Source: a virus. Taken from it: 56,197 nt of DNA. Under the pieces are notes generated by a model. The model saw nothing but the letters and a program-made list of their open reading frames with translations. It did not search any database and had not been told where the DNA came from. The stretch lies in the IMG/VR virus record IMGVR_UViG_3300041809_000302, positions 1 to 56,197 of that record. One strand, given 5' to 3'. The position numbers and the translations under genes are program-made. Shown here one piece after another: positions 37,313 through 48,000 of this stretch (the stretch's first letter is position 1; each line of letters opens with the position of its first letter).

Positions 37313-39538
37313 ATGGCTAACAACACCATACTCGCGTCAGACAACTTTGCCTCCGGCTCTCTCGCTGCCGGATGGTCACTCGCGGGATACGCTACGGCGA
37401 TGACTGCCATAACGGCGAGTGCTCCATATTACGCGGAGCCAGTAGCCGTTAACACTAACTTTTACGGACAGATTTGGACCGGCCTAACGTGGCCAAACGA
37501 CCAAACTTCTGAGGTTACTCTAGGCAATTTTGATACCACCCACGCACAGTGTTATATGTGGTTACGTCAGACCGGTACCGCCGCCTCACCTTCGGGGTAC
37601 ATTTTATTGCTATTCAACACTCAAGCCGTCGTGTACAAAGTTACGGCTGCTGCCACAACGGCTATATCTACCACCACTGGCCTTACATTCGCTGCCGGCG
37701 ATGTATGGGCGTTCTCCGCAGCCGGTTCATGCCTAACAGCAACACAAAACGGCAACCGAGTTGCGTGCATAGGTGACGCTACCTACACAAGTGGTACACC
37801 CGGTTTTATTTTGGGGATAGATTCCCTAGCGGTGACCAATTGCCAGATTGCATCCTGGCGGGGTTACAGCGCCGTACAGCAAGACGGCATCTGGCAGAAG
37901 CAGGGAATAGTTCTAGCACCTAATGCAACTGATTTAAGTGGGATCGGGGCGTACGAAGGATGTTGCATTTACGACGGCAACCCGCAACTACTAGCTGGCC
38001 CCAATGTTTACAAGCTGTGGTTCAGCGGAGGGGCTTCAGGCAGTTACAATACGTTCTATGCCGAATCGCCCGACTTGGTAAACTGGACACGCCAAGCAAC
38101 GGCGGTCCTATCTGGGTACGTCACACCGGGCATCATCAAAAACGGCAGCACGTACTATATGTACTGCCAAGCACAAAACCAGCAAGGAGGGGGCAACATT
38201 GCGTACTACACGTCCCCGGATGGGGTAACATGGACGCAACAGAGCGCGAACGTCTTATCTCTAGGGGGTTCTGGCGCATGGGATGCAGGCTCTATCTACC
38301 CCCTAAAGCCGGTGGCAATCATCAATGGCACTTGGTACGCGCTCTACGGGGCGTGCTCGGCTGCCGAACTGAGTGCGGGCTACCCCTTTAAAATAGGTCT
38401 TGCAACATCGACAGACGGCGCGGGGGCAGTATGGACAAAATATGCTAGTAACCCGGTGCTCAAAAGTCCCAATCCAACGGGGCAAGCAATATACATTTTC
38501 CCTTGCGTGGCTCAGGTAAACGGCACCTACTATATTTGGTTTGTGAGCGGCCCCAGCGCACCGCAGAATACGGCGACCTCCAGGGCTCTCGATCCGGACG
38601 AAACCGTTCGATACTCTACCACCGATTTCGTGCACTGGGCTGGACCGGTTGGAAGCATACACCACAGCCAAGTATTTGAAGCTGTTAACACCCCAATTAA
38701 CAACACCGAGCAAGTAGGAGGCAACGGGGCGATTGCTATATTCAACATAAACGGTAACGCCACCATGCTTTACTGTTTGTCCCAAGGTGACGGGGTAACA
38801 CCGGCTATTGCACAGTACGCCATCGCCGTTGCACCGGCACCAATCGCAGCTATTGTCACTGCGAACGAAGATGCGGTACAGCAGACCAAAACAGATGGGT
38901 TCACAAGCGGAGTCGGGCCACTTAGTGCTAACTGGACAACGCTCTCAGAGAACAATGCCCCAAAGATAGTTTCTGGCAACCTCGCGGAACCCTCCAGCAC
39001 CGACGGTGGGACCTCAGCAGCGGTGTTTACCGGAGCCTCTTTCACCACGAGTCAGTACGCGGAAATCACTTTGTCCGCGCTAGCGAGTGGTGGTAAAGCC
39101 TCCCCCATGGTTCTAGCTACGGTCGGAACAGGAACAAACTACCACTGCACATTGGCGGGTGCAGCCGGTTCGCAGAGCTTTCAAGCACAACTCATACGCA
39201 CGTCTACGGCAATTGGTCCGGTTCTGGGTATCACCCCCGAAGTGGGGGATGTAATTCGTCTGTCAGTAGTGCAAGGTACGTCAGGCCCGGTACTGTCGAT
39301 GTTCCAAAATGGGGCGATGATCTTTCAGTACGTGGACGAGAGTGCGAGCGCGCTGACCACAGGAAGTCCCGGTATCATCCAGAGCGAAACAAGCGGGGCA
39401 GGTTCGCAAATCAGCCTCTTTGCTGCCGGCAACGCAAACGTAATTCCTACGTACGGCGGAAGCGGGAACAGTGGTCCGGGCGTTGAGTATGGCGTCAACT
39501 CATTGGGAAGCGTGGGGACTTATGTCATCAATGGCTAA
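37313..39538 (+). CDS. Tail spike with GH43/GH32-like beta-propeller between two lectin-like domains
   Basis: 741 residues. Residues 1-190: jelly-roll (LamG-like) domain beginning DNFASGSLAAGWS. Residues about 195-520: beta-propeller resembling glycoside hydrolase clan F/J folds, with blade signatures YKLWFSGGASGSYNTFYAES, PDLVNWTRQ, NGSTYYMYCQAQNQ, YYTSPDGVTWTQ and VNGTYYIWFVSG. Residues 530-720: second jelly-roll domain (DGFTSGVGPLSANWTTL). The short Gly-rich end overlaps the next gene. Predicted to bind and perhaps cut an envelope polysaccharide. Catalytic acids cannot be fixed by eye. Confidence 0.7.
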   Translation: MANNTILASDNFASGSLAAGWSLAGYATAMTAITASAPYYAEPVAVNTNFYGQIWTGLTWPNDQTSEVTLGNFDTTHAQCYMWLRQTGTAASPSGYILLLFNTQAVVYKVTAAATTAISTTTGLTFAAGDVWAFSAAGSCLTATQNGNRVACIGDATYTSGTPGFILGIDSLAVTNCQIASWRGYSAVQQDGIWQKQGIVLAPNATDLSGIGAYEGCCIYDGNPQLLAGPNVYKLWFSGGASGSYNTFYAESPDLVNWTRQATAVLSGYVTPGIIKNGSTYYMYCQAQNQQGGGNIAYYTSPDGVTWTQQSANVLSLGGSGAWDAGSIYPLKPVAIINGTWYALYGACSAAELSAGYPFKIGLATSTDGAGAVWTKYASNPVLKSPNPTGQAIYIFPCVAQVNGTYYIWFVSGPSAPQNTATSRALDPDETVRYSTTDFVHWAGPVGSIHHSQVFEAVNTPINNTEQVGGNGAIAIFNINGNATMLYCLSQGDGVTPAIAQYAIAVAPAPIAAIVTANEDAVQQTKTDGFTSGVGPLSANWTTLSENNAPKIVSGNLAEPSSTDGGTSAAVFTGASFTTSQYAEITLSALASGGKASPMVLATVGTGTNYHCTLAGAAGSQSFQAQLIRTSTAIGPVLGITPEVGDVIRLSVVQGTSGPVLSMFQNGAMIFQYVDESASALTTGSPGIIQSETSGAGSQISLFAAGNANVIPTYGGSGNSGPGVEYGVNSLGSVGTYVING

Positions 39539-42500
39539 ATGGCTGGCACTCTCGATACTGCTTACAGTTTCAATCGCTTGGGGTCAGTCCATCATCGTAA
39601 CTGGGACCGTGGTTTCGCCATCAAATCAGCCATACTCCGGCGGCAGCGGAGTGGTACAACTGGTTCCAGGGAATGTCCAGTGGCTCGTCAACAACACAAA
39701 CCCGGTTCCAACCCCGATCACGATTTCAAGCCTTGACTCTGCCGGCCACTTCTCGGTTACGCTTACCAATACGGCCCTAATCCAGCCAGCGCAACTTGAT
39801 CCTGAATGGCAGTTCAGTTTTTGCAGCCAGTCGATTCTTGGGCAGTCTCCTGTCTGTTTCACGATGACTCCGCTGTCTCTGACCTCATCTCAGGACATCA
39901 GTTCCATAATCGTTACTCAATCCCTGCCTCTTCCTACGTCTGGAGGCGGAACATCGGTTGCCTTGCAAACCAATAGCATTCCAAACGCTTCACAAGTTCT
40001 GTTGAACCTGATTGCCGGAACGGGTATTTCCCTGTTTAACACTGGCGGAAGTGTAACGGTTGATGCGGCAGTTTCGGGCATTACTACAGGTGGTTTCCTG
40101 TCGTTTACCGGGACTACTCTAGGACTGAGCACGAGTTGCACCAACGGTCAGGCTCCGATATGGAATAGCTTGACTTCATCATGGGCTTGCGGGAACGTCG
40201 GCGGAGTGGGGACGCTGACCGGAATCACCACGGGAAACGGATCGGGATTGTCCGGCGGAGGCACCAGTGGCAGCCTGAATCTCTCTCTCATCACCAGTTG
40301 CGCGGTGACTCAAGGGCTTCTGTGGAACGGAAGCGCATGGGCTTGCGGGAACGCCGGCGGAGGACTAGCTGATCCCGGAGCAAACGGAATTATCAAGCGC
40401 ACCGCGCTCAACGTGACCGCTCCCGCTGGCTATGCGGACGTGGTTGCTTTGTGGGCTTCCTGCACGTCTGGGTTTCTGGAATTCAACGGAACATGCTCAA
40501 GCGGCACGGGAGCGATCCAAGTAAACGGCGCGCCGCTCATTTCTACGGCCACAGTCAACTTCGAGAATAGCGCGGCAACGAACGGCTTGACCTTGACTTT
40601 CACCAACCCGACAGTCGGCAATGTGCAGTTAGGCTTTACCGGCACCCTGGCGAATGCTGGCTTGGCAAATTCCGCCATAACGATCGGTGGTACGTCGGTC
40701 GCTCTCGGGGGAACGACCGTATCTTTTCCAAGTCCAGGTCCAATCGGCGGGACAACGCCGGCATCTGGTTCATTCACGACGATCAACGCCTCGGGAAACA
40801 TCACCGGGAACCTGATCGGCAACGCCTCGACTGCGACGACAGCGACGAACGCGGGTGGTCTTTCAAACTGCACCACTTCCACGCCCGGTTCTCTGTGTTA
40901 CTGGAATGGTACACAGTGGCAGGTACTGCCAGGGAACACGTCTAGTTCATTATTTCTCAATGAGACTTCCGCTGGTGTTCCATCATGGGCGACTCCTTCA
41001 GGCGCAGGCAACGTCTCAACCGGAGGGACGAATACGTCCGGGTATCTGGCTACTTGGACGAGCAATACAACGTTAACCTCAGTTCTCTCTTTACCTGCTG
41101 CCAACTTCCCGACTCTTACCGGGGATGTTTCAAACACTGGTCTTGCGACTACGGTTGTAGCCGTTAACGGAGGGTCGGTTCCGGCATCTGCTAAACTGCT
41201 TGGATCAAACAGCAGTTCCCAGCCGATTGCTGCAGCACTTCCAAGCGCTGATCTTTATGTTGGCAATGGTTCCAATCTTCCAGCGGCTGTGGCGGCATCA
41301 GGGGATGTGTCTTTAGCGAATACGGGAGCGTTCACGGTTACGGGAGCACAAGGAAAAGCGCTTCCTGCTTTGAGTTCTTTCACGAGCAATCCATACCTTA
41401 CCTATACTGGAAGCGCATGGGCAGCGGCAAACCCGTTTGCCAACCCGACATTCACCGGCACAATTACCATCGCAGGATTTGGAGGCGTAATTCAGTGCAT
41501 GCAGGCGACTGCTTCCAACCAAGTTGTCGGGACAGGCTCGCCTTGCGGCAGCGGTGGAGGCGGCGGCAACGTTACAGGGCCGGGATCATCTGTCGTCGGA
41601 GACGTTGCTTACTTCAACAACACTGGAGGGTCACTATTGGCCGATGCTGGATACCCCTATAACGCGATCCCAAACGCGGATTTAGCTCACTCTACTGTTG
41701 GAGTAGCAGGCACGAGCAATCAGATTACGAGCAGCGGTTCTCCTGTCTCGCTTGGCGGTTCGACAACTCTTGCTTTCGCCAACCCGATGACGTTGACCCC
41801 GGCGATCCTAACTGCGGGGACTACTTCCGTGGCGTCACTCTCCATGCCAAGCGGCGTAGCGCCTACTTCTCCGGCTAGTGGCAATATATGGAATTTATCT
41901 GGCATCCTGCAATTCTACGATGGCACTAATACCAATTCCCTGACTACGATTCAAGCGGCTCCAACCACGCTACATCTGCCGGAATTCAGTGGAACGGCTG
42001 GACTGCTAGCAGATTCCGGCATAGCTGTCGCCAATGTGGTCACAGCCGCAGCGAACTTCACTAGTGGCGATCTTGTAAAGGCCGCAGCCTCTACCAGAGC
42101 GGCCTCAGACTCCGGTATAGCTGCCGGGGACGTTCTGACGTACCACACTCCAGCCACAGGAATTGCACGGACAACAAGTGGCAGTCAGGCAGTGGTTAGC
42201 ACGGAGTTGAGCGGAGACGCGACTACTAGCGGATCAAACGCCGTGACCGTGGTCAAGGTTAATGGGTTGGCGGTTCCAGCCTCTAAGACCATCGTGGGCA
42301 CGAATTCTTCCAGTCAGTTTGTGGATGCTTCAAGCGCCACGCTCGCAAACAACACGACTGGAACGGCGGCTAATCTCTCAGGAACTCCAGCCCTTCCGAA
42401 TGGCACGACGGCAACCACTCAAGTGACCGGAGACAGTTCGACAAAGATAGCGACGGACGCCTTTGTCATCAATGAAGTCGCTGCTGGTGGTCCAGGTTCT

Positions 42501-44225
42501 GGAACAGTGAACGATCTGGCATTCTGGAATACTGGCACTACTCTAGGAAGCATTGGAAGCCAAGTTACCGGTCAGATACTCGTAGCAGTAAATGGATCGT
42601 ATCCGACTTTCTCTTCTTCTAGCATCATCGACAGTGCGAACTCACCAGTAACATCGGCATCCTACACACTTGCCTGCGATACGTCTACGACAGTTGTTGA
42701 CCGCAGCGCAATCGTACGTTTCCAGTCTGGAGCGACCACGCCTGTCGTTCCTCTCTCCACAGCCACTGGATGCTCAGGAATGGTGGTTAAGGTCATTGAC
42801 GAAAGCGCAGGGATTCTTGTGTTCTCTCGCACCTCACCTGACACTTTCAGCGTCTACAACGGCTCTACGGCCACAACCGGAGCAACATCCTTTACTTTGA
42901 CCAACGGAGAATATGCAACTGTGGACCAAGCGGCATCTGGGATTTGGGAGGTCAGTATTGTTCCCAGCGTCGGTGGAACCGGGACGGTCACGAGTGTTGG
43001 CATGACAGTTCCAACTGGATTGGCAATCGGAGGTCAGCCGATCACGACTAGCGGCACGTTAGCCCTAACTTGGAGCGGTACGATTCCAGTGGCTCAGATT
43101 CCCACAGCCATACCAATTGGCAACGTCGGAAGTGCGGGCCTGAGCGGAACGTCACCAGTGACCATCTCGGCAGCGGGAGCCATTGGATGCGCGAACTGTG
43201 CGGTCATCAATGGCGTAAATACATTCACCGCTGCGGGAACTATTGATCTCGCCGCAAGTACGGCAGCGGCAGCGTTGAAGATTCCCTCAGTAGCGAGTTT
43301 CACGTCAAACGGAACGTCCTCGATAGGGTCGGACGCAACGGCAAAGATTACGCATGTACCCACAAACGGTGCGGATTCTAAAGTTCTGGCAACAACTGCC
43401 ACGGACACGACCACAACCCACGCCGTATTTGCGACTGGTACGGCTGGACTGTATACCTCGCGAGCGATTGCGGCAGGCGACCTGCCTAGCGTCCCCTTAA
43501 CCGCCCTTGCCAGCCAAGCTGCGGACACGATGGTTGCCAACATGACGGCCAGCGGTGCGGTGCCTACCGCGGTAGCGATCCCGACAACAGCCCACGGAGT
43601 CTGGTTGGGCGAAGGCACGGCAACTGCTCCAGGGATCACGGCAGCGGGAACGGCAGGCCAGTATTTACGCTCTGGTGGCAGTGGGGCAGACGGTGCTTAC
43701 GCCACCTTCCCCGACACTAAAGTGTTCCCGGCTGCGAATTGCGTTTCAAGCGTTGGCGGATCGGCATGGGATACGACTCTGACAGCCGCTTGCGCAGGAG
43801 AATCCGTGAACGTCGGCGGATGGTTGCCATTCGCGGATGCTTCAGTCGCGCAGTTCAAGTTTCATTTGCCCGCAGATTGGGATACCACCGAGCCGTACAT
43901 CAACCTCGCCTTCGACACAGCAACCAATACCAGCGGGACGATGATCTTCCAAGTCCAAACTGCTTGCATCAAGAATGACGGTTCCACCTCGGACAATCCA
44001 GCGCTTAACACAGCTCAAGTATTCTCTACCGCAACAGCAGCAAACGCCAATCGCATTTTTAGCGAGAACCTGCAATTCAACGCGGTTACCTCTGGCAACA
44101 GTTGCGTAGCGAACGGTACGATGATCGTCAAAATCACGCGCAACACGGACACGGCGGCGGCAGTCGTTGGAGTTACCGAGGCAGATATAACGATTGGTAG
44201 GCTGTTGACATTGCAGGCGAATTAA
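39531..44225 (+). CDS. Giant fibre protein with Sec-type signal peptide
   Basis: 1564 residues from ATG 39531 (ATG 39522, with GGGGA upstream, is an alternative; both keep the leader). MAKWLALSILLTVSIAWGQS is a textbook signal peptide with cleavage after Ala-Trp-Gly. A small beta domain follows (VTGTVVSPSNQPYSGGSG), then a very long repetitive shaft with recurring 'W-S-A-CGN-GG-GT-TGI', 'LTGDVSNTGLATTVV' and 'VPASK-I-GTNSS' units. The C-terminal beta domain of about 160 residues (CVSSVGGSAWDTTLTAACAG) may be the binding tip. The shaft is typical of phage fibres; the leader is not. Confidence 0.75.
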   Translation: MAKWLALSILLTVSIAWGQSIIVTGTVVSPSNQPYSGGSGVVQLVPGNVQWLVNNTNPVPTPITISSLDSAGHFSVTLTNTALIQPAQLDPEWQFSFCSQSILGQSPVCFTMTPLSLTSSQDISSIIVTQSLPLPTSGGGTSVALQTNSIPNASQVLLNLIAGTGISLFNTGGSVTVDAAVSGITTGGFLSFTGTTLGLSTSCTNGQAPIWNSLTSSWACGNVGGVGTLTGITTGNGSGLSGGGTSGSLNLSLITSCAVTQGLLWNGSAWACGNAGGGLADPGANGIIKRTALNVTAPAGYADVVALWASCTSGFLEFNGTCSSGTGAIQVNGAPLISTATVNFENSAATNGLTLTFTNPTVGNVQLGFTGTLANAGLANSAITIGGTSVALGGTTVSFPSPGPIGGTTPASGSFTTINASGNITGNLIGNASTATTATNAGGLSNCTTSTPGSLCYWNGTQWQVLPGNTSSSLFLNETSAGVPSWATPSGAGNVSTGGTNTSGYLATWTSNTTLTSVLSLPAANFPTLTGDVSNTGLATTVVAVNGGSVPASAKLLGSNSSSQPIAAALPSADLYVGNGSNLPAAVAASGDVSLANTGAFTVTGAQGKALPALSSFTSNPYLTYTGSAWAAANPFANPTFTGTITIAGFGGVIQCMQATASNQVVGTGSPCGSGGGGGNVTGPGSSVVGDVAYFNNTGGSLLADAGYPYNAIPNADLAHSTVGVAGTSNQITSSGSPVSLGGSTTLAFANPMTLTPAILTAGTTSVASLSMPSGVAPTSPASGNIWNLSGILQFYDGTNTNSLTTIQAAPTTLHLPEFSGTAGLLADSGIAVANVVTAAANFTSGDLVKAAASTRAASDSGIAAGDVLTYHTPATGIARTTSGSQAVVSTELSGDATTSGSNAVTVVKVNGLAVPASKTIVGTNSSSQFVDASSATLANNTTGTAANLSGTPALPNGTTATTQVTGDSSTKIATDAFVINEVAAGGPGSGTVNDLAFWNTGTTLGSIGSQVTGQILVAVNGSYPTFSSSSIIDSANSPVTSASYTLACDTSTTVVDRSAIVRFQSGATTPVVPLSTATGCSGMVVKVIDESAGILVFSRTSPDTFSVYNGSTATTGATSFTLTNGEYATVDQAASGIWEVSIVPSVGGTGTVTSVGMTVPTGLAIGGQPITTSGTLALTWSGTIPVAQIPTAIPIGNVGSAGLSGTSPVTISAAGAIGCANCAVINGVNTFTAAGTIDLAASTAAAALKIPSVASFTSNGTSSIGSDATAKITHVPTNGADSKVLATTATDTTTTHAVFATGTAGLYTSRAIAAGDLPSVPLTALASQAADTMVANMTASGAVPTAVAIPTTAHGVWLGEGTATAPGITAAGTAGQYLRSGGSGADGAYATFPDTKVFPAANCVSSVGGSAWDTTLTAACAGESVNVGGWLPFADASVAQFKFHLPADWDTTEPYINLAFDTATNTSGTMIFQVQTACIKNDGSTSDNPALNTAQVFSTATAANANRIFSENLQFNAVTSGNSCVANGTMIVKITRNTDTAAAVVGVTEADITIGRLLTLQAN

Positions 44226-44250
44226 TATGAAACGCTTATCCGAGGGTCCA

Positions 44251-45060
44251 ATGAAACACGTCATTATATGGCTTGTGCTATCGGCGTGTTCTTGGGCGAG
44301 TGTTACCCTGGAACAGATTTCATGTCCCGGTAATGCTGATTGCGCTACACCCGTAGCAACTTGTACCGTAGCTTTTACATTGGACACTGTCAATGCCGGT
44401 GATCTTGTGGTGGGCATGGAGGTTGCTCAAGAATCTAGTTTATCGTTCCCGCAAACCTTCCAGATACCTACCGATAGCTACGGCAACACTTACGCTCTTG
44501 CTGGCGGAACCGCTAACCAGATGAATCTTGATTTGGGCGGCGATGGTCCTTACAGTAGCGCAGAATTTTATGGTGTAATCACGACCGGTCATGCGGCAAA
44601 TTTCAATATAACGATGACTGTTAGTGGTGGTAATTTAACTTCAGACTGGAACGTATGCATGTACGACTTCCGGGGAATTTCGCCGGTACTTACAACCACT
44701 AACGTCCTAGATGGCTATAACTCTCATTGCGTTACGAATCCCTGTTCGGGAGCACAAGGAGCAGACGCAGCTTATACCAGTTCTTCTCCCATCACCACAA
44801 CTAAATCTGGGGATATCATGGTGGCCCAGCGAGCGTGGGGAACCTGCACTGCCAATGCGGGAACGGGATGGACCGTAGAGGACACTTTAGGCACTGATTC
44901 CGAATACATTATCCAAGGGGCGGCGGGAACCTATGACGCTCTTTATGCGGATTGTGGAACTACGCCATTCCACGACACCTACAGTGTCGAAGATGTTGCA
45001 TTTCTAACCGTTACTCCGGGTACTCCGGGCATCTCCAATCAATTCCCGAGGGTCAATTGA
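44251..45060 (+). CDS. Secreted Cys-rich beta protein with signal peptide
   Basis: 269 residues from ATG 44251, chosen because GAGGG lies four bases upstream; ATG 44227 lacks a site. MKHVIIWLVLSACSWASVTL is a signal peptide. The mature part is a beta-sandwich type seen also at the start of the BACON fibre (VNAGDLVVGMEVAQESS; SGDIMVAQRAWGTC) with several Cys (CPGNADCATPVATC), suggesting disulfides formed after export. Confidence 0.7.
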   Translation: MKHVIIWLVLSACSWASVTLEQISCPGNADCATPVATCTVAFTLDTVNAGDLVVGMEVAQESSLSFPQTFQIPTDSYGNTYALAGGTANQMNLDLGGDGPYSSAEFYGVITTGHAANFNITMTVSGGNLTSDWNVCMYDFRGISPVLTTTNVLDGYNSHCVTNPCSGAQGADAAYTSSSPITTTKSGDIMVAQRAWGTCTANAGTGWTVEDTLGTDSEYIIQGAAGTYDALYADCGTTPFHDTYSVEDVAFLTVTPGTPGISNQFPRVN

Positions 45061-48000
45061 AGCGCTTTTCCCTGATCGCATTTATGCTCTCCGCAACCAT
45101 GGCCTTTGGGTCTGCGACAACGCTTTACGTCGCGCAGTCAGCGGGAACCTTCAGCGGTGGCTCGGCCTGCAATGGGCAGACAGCAGTTTCGCTCGCAACT
45201 GCCAATGGCAGCGGTTTTTGGGGAAGTGGGAGCACTCAGGCTGGACCGGGAACGACGGTCTATCTCTGCGGAGCGCTCACGGCTTCGGCAGGGGCGGTTG
45301 GCCTCAACATCCAGAACAGCGGCACCAGCGGAAGCCCTCTCATTATTTTGTTTGATACCGGAACGACTTTCAAGTCTCCTAACTTTGCCGGATCGGCGCA
45401 AGGCTCTCCATGCTCTTCGTCTTGCGGCGGAATTGAAATCCTGAATCAGTCCTACGTAATCATCGACGGTGGATCGAACGGCATGATGGAGAATACCGCC
45501 GCAGGAAGTTCCACAATCACCTGCCAGAGCGGAAGCGCCTGTACCTATCATGGCGGGACTGTGGCCGTGTGGGTGAAAGGCGCACACAACATCGTCCGCA
45601 ATCTGACGATCCAGCACGTCTACGACAGTTGCGGGGCAACGAATTGTTCGGATACTTCCGGCAGTGACGTGACCTCCGGTATCACTGTGGATACAGGCGA
45701 AGATAACGATCTGATCTGCAACAACTCGATCAGCGACGTAAGTTATGGGTTCAGTTCAGACGCTTCGGGATCGGCTCCGACGCCATCGTCTACGGTCAAT
45801 TGCCAGTCGAACACAATTCCCACGGGCATCTCGGTTTATTGGAATACCTTCAACGACGCCTGCCATCACATTCAGCCAAACGGCTCCGGCTATATCGACA
45901 TCGGGTTCAACTTCATCGGCACGTTTACGAACTGGATTTGGCCCGGCACTGGCAATGGTTGCCATACAGATGGAATCATTCTCTATGGAGATTCGAGCAA
46001 GTTAGTAGGGTATATCCATCACAATGAGTTCTCCGGAGATCTTGGTCTTGGCAGTCCGACGGGAGAAATATACTGCACATATGGTGGCGGTGAAAGCCAA
46101 TGCTACGTTTATCGCAACCTGTTTATCGGAATCGGCAACGACCCAACCTGCTGCCAGGGAATTTCCTTCGCAGTAGACAGCGCTCCTGGGGCCATGGGGC
46201 CATACGACGAATATAACAACACGCTATCCGGTTATCTTTACATGTTCGAGAAGTACGGCGAACTGACCGCCGACACCTTCGACTTCCGTAATAACATCTT
46301 CGTCACCCCGAGCGGTGGCTACCACTACCAAGAGCAGAACGGTGGAGTCTGCACGCATCAGACCATCAATGGTGACCTCTATAACGGCGGCCGAAGTTCT
46401 CCGTGGGGATTATGCGGAGTATTGGTTGGGAGTCTGTCCACTTGGCAATCGGACTGCACTTCTGGTGGCGGAACCCTATGTGATGCCAAGTCTTCAACGA
46501 CAGCGGCAAATCTCAGCGCTGGCTACGTCCCGAATAGTGGTTCACCTGCGATTACTCTTGGCGATAATCTCACAAGCTTAAGCATCCCAACCCTGAACAT
46601 TGGTGCCCCGCAGACCTTCGGCGCTGGTGGGTCATGCGGAACCGGATGTCTAGCAGCGGCGGCGACAGGAAACTGGGATGCGGGGGCGTATCCGTTTGCA
46701 TCTGCATCAGTGGTTCCTCCGACCGTCACCACCACAACTGTCACCAGCATCACGGCCACGAGCGCATCTTCTGGAGGCACGGTCACATCGAACGGCGGGG
46801 CTAGCGTTACGGCAGAAGGGGTGGCTTATGGCACTTCGCCTAACCCGACATCGCCTTGCACTGGCAGCGGCACCGCTACGCCTTACACAACAACACTTAA
46901 CTCCTTATTGCCAAGCAGACTCTATTACTATCGCGCTTGTGCCACGAACTCAGCGGGAACCGGATACGGCAGTGATCTGTCGTTCACAACCTTGGCCGCT
47001 ACGAGCTGTGCTAATCTTGGGCACACAGCGCAAGGCGGAAGTCTCGGACCTCCTAACTATGGTCAGCTTTGCACTGATTTGAATCTCGACACGCTCGGTT
47101 ACCTTCCCGTACTTCAAACAAATTATGCGGCGGATTACGGGGCCACCGGAGCGGGGATGTGCGATTACAATTCCTTCGGGCAAAAGGTTTGCCGCCTCAC
47201 TGACGCTCTCACGGACCCGAATTATGTCGGAGCAATCTATGCCAACAACAACACAGGAGCGGATCAGGACAATCATATCGCCGGTGACCATTCGAGCGTT
47301 ATCGTGCAGTCAAACTCGGCGGAACGAACCTTCATCATCCTGTACAACACTGCGACAAACACGTGGACCGGATCGCTTGGCTCCCCAGGCGGATGGCCTT
47401 CTGCTACGGGATACAATCCGTACTACATATTATCGAGGAACGTCGCCTACAATCCGCTCAACTCTAAGCAGGTTTATGCACTCTACGTCAACAAAAGCAC
47501 GCCTTCCGCCATCTTGGACTTGATCGACTTCACTAGCTGTGTGTCGAATGGTGCTCCCGCTGCTACCTGCTCTCCCACTGTTACTCAGATAACCGACTTT
47601 GCTCAGGATACCTGCGGAACCGGGACGAAGCTTGTAAACCAATCCCCAACGCAAAGCAACGGCTTTGGCTTCTACCCGACCTACACAACGACGATTCAAA
47701 TCGACAACGCTGGTCAGAACATCACTTGGGGCATGTCGAACAACCAGCCGGCGGTTCCGGGATCTGGTCAAGGTGCTCAGAATACGGGAACGATCATGCT
47801 CTCATGGAGTATTCCTGCCCATGGATGCCGGTACTACAACATCGGCGGAGCGACCTACTGGGGAGTGGGAGCGCAACAGGTTGCTGGCGATTGGGGTCCA
47901 ACCGGGCCAGTGACCATGCAGTATTACACGCCATGGTCTGGGTCAAATAGCTATGCGCTGAACACCTTGATGCAGCCGACCAGCAATAATCCCACGCACC

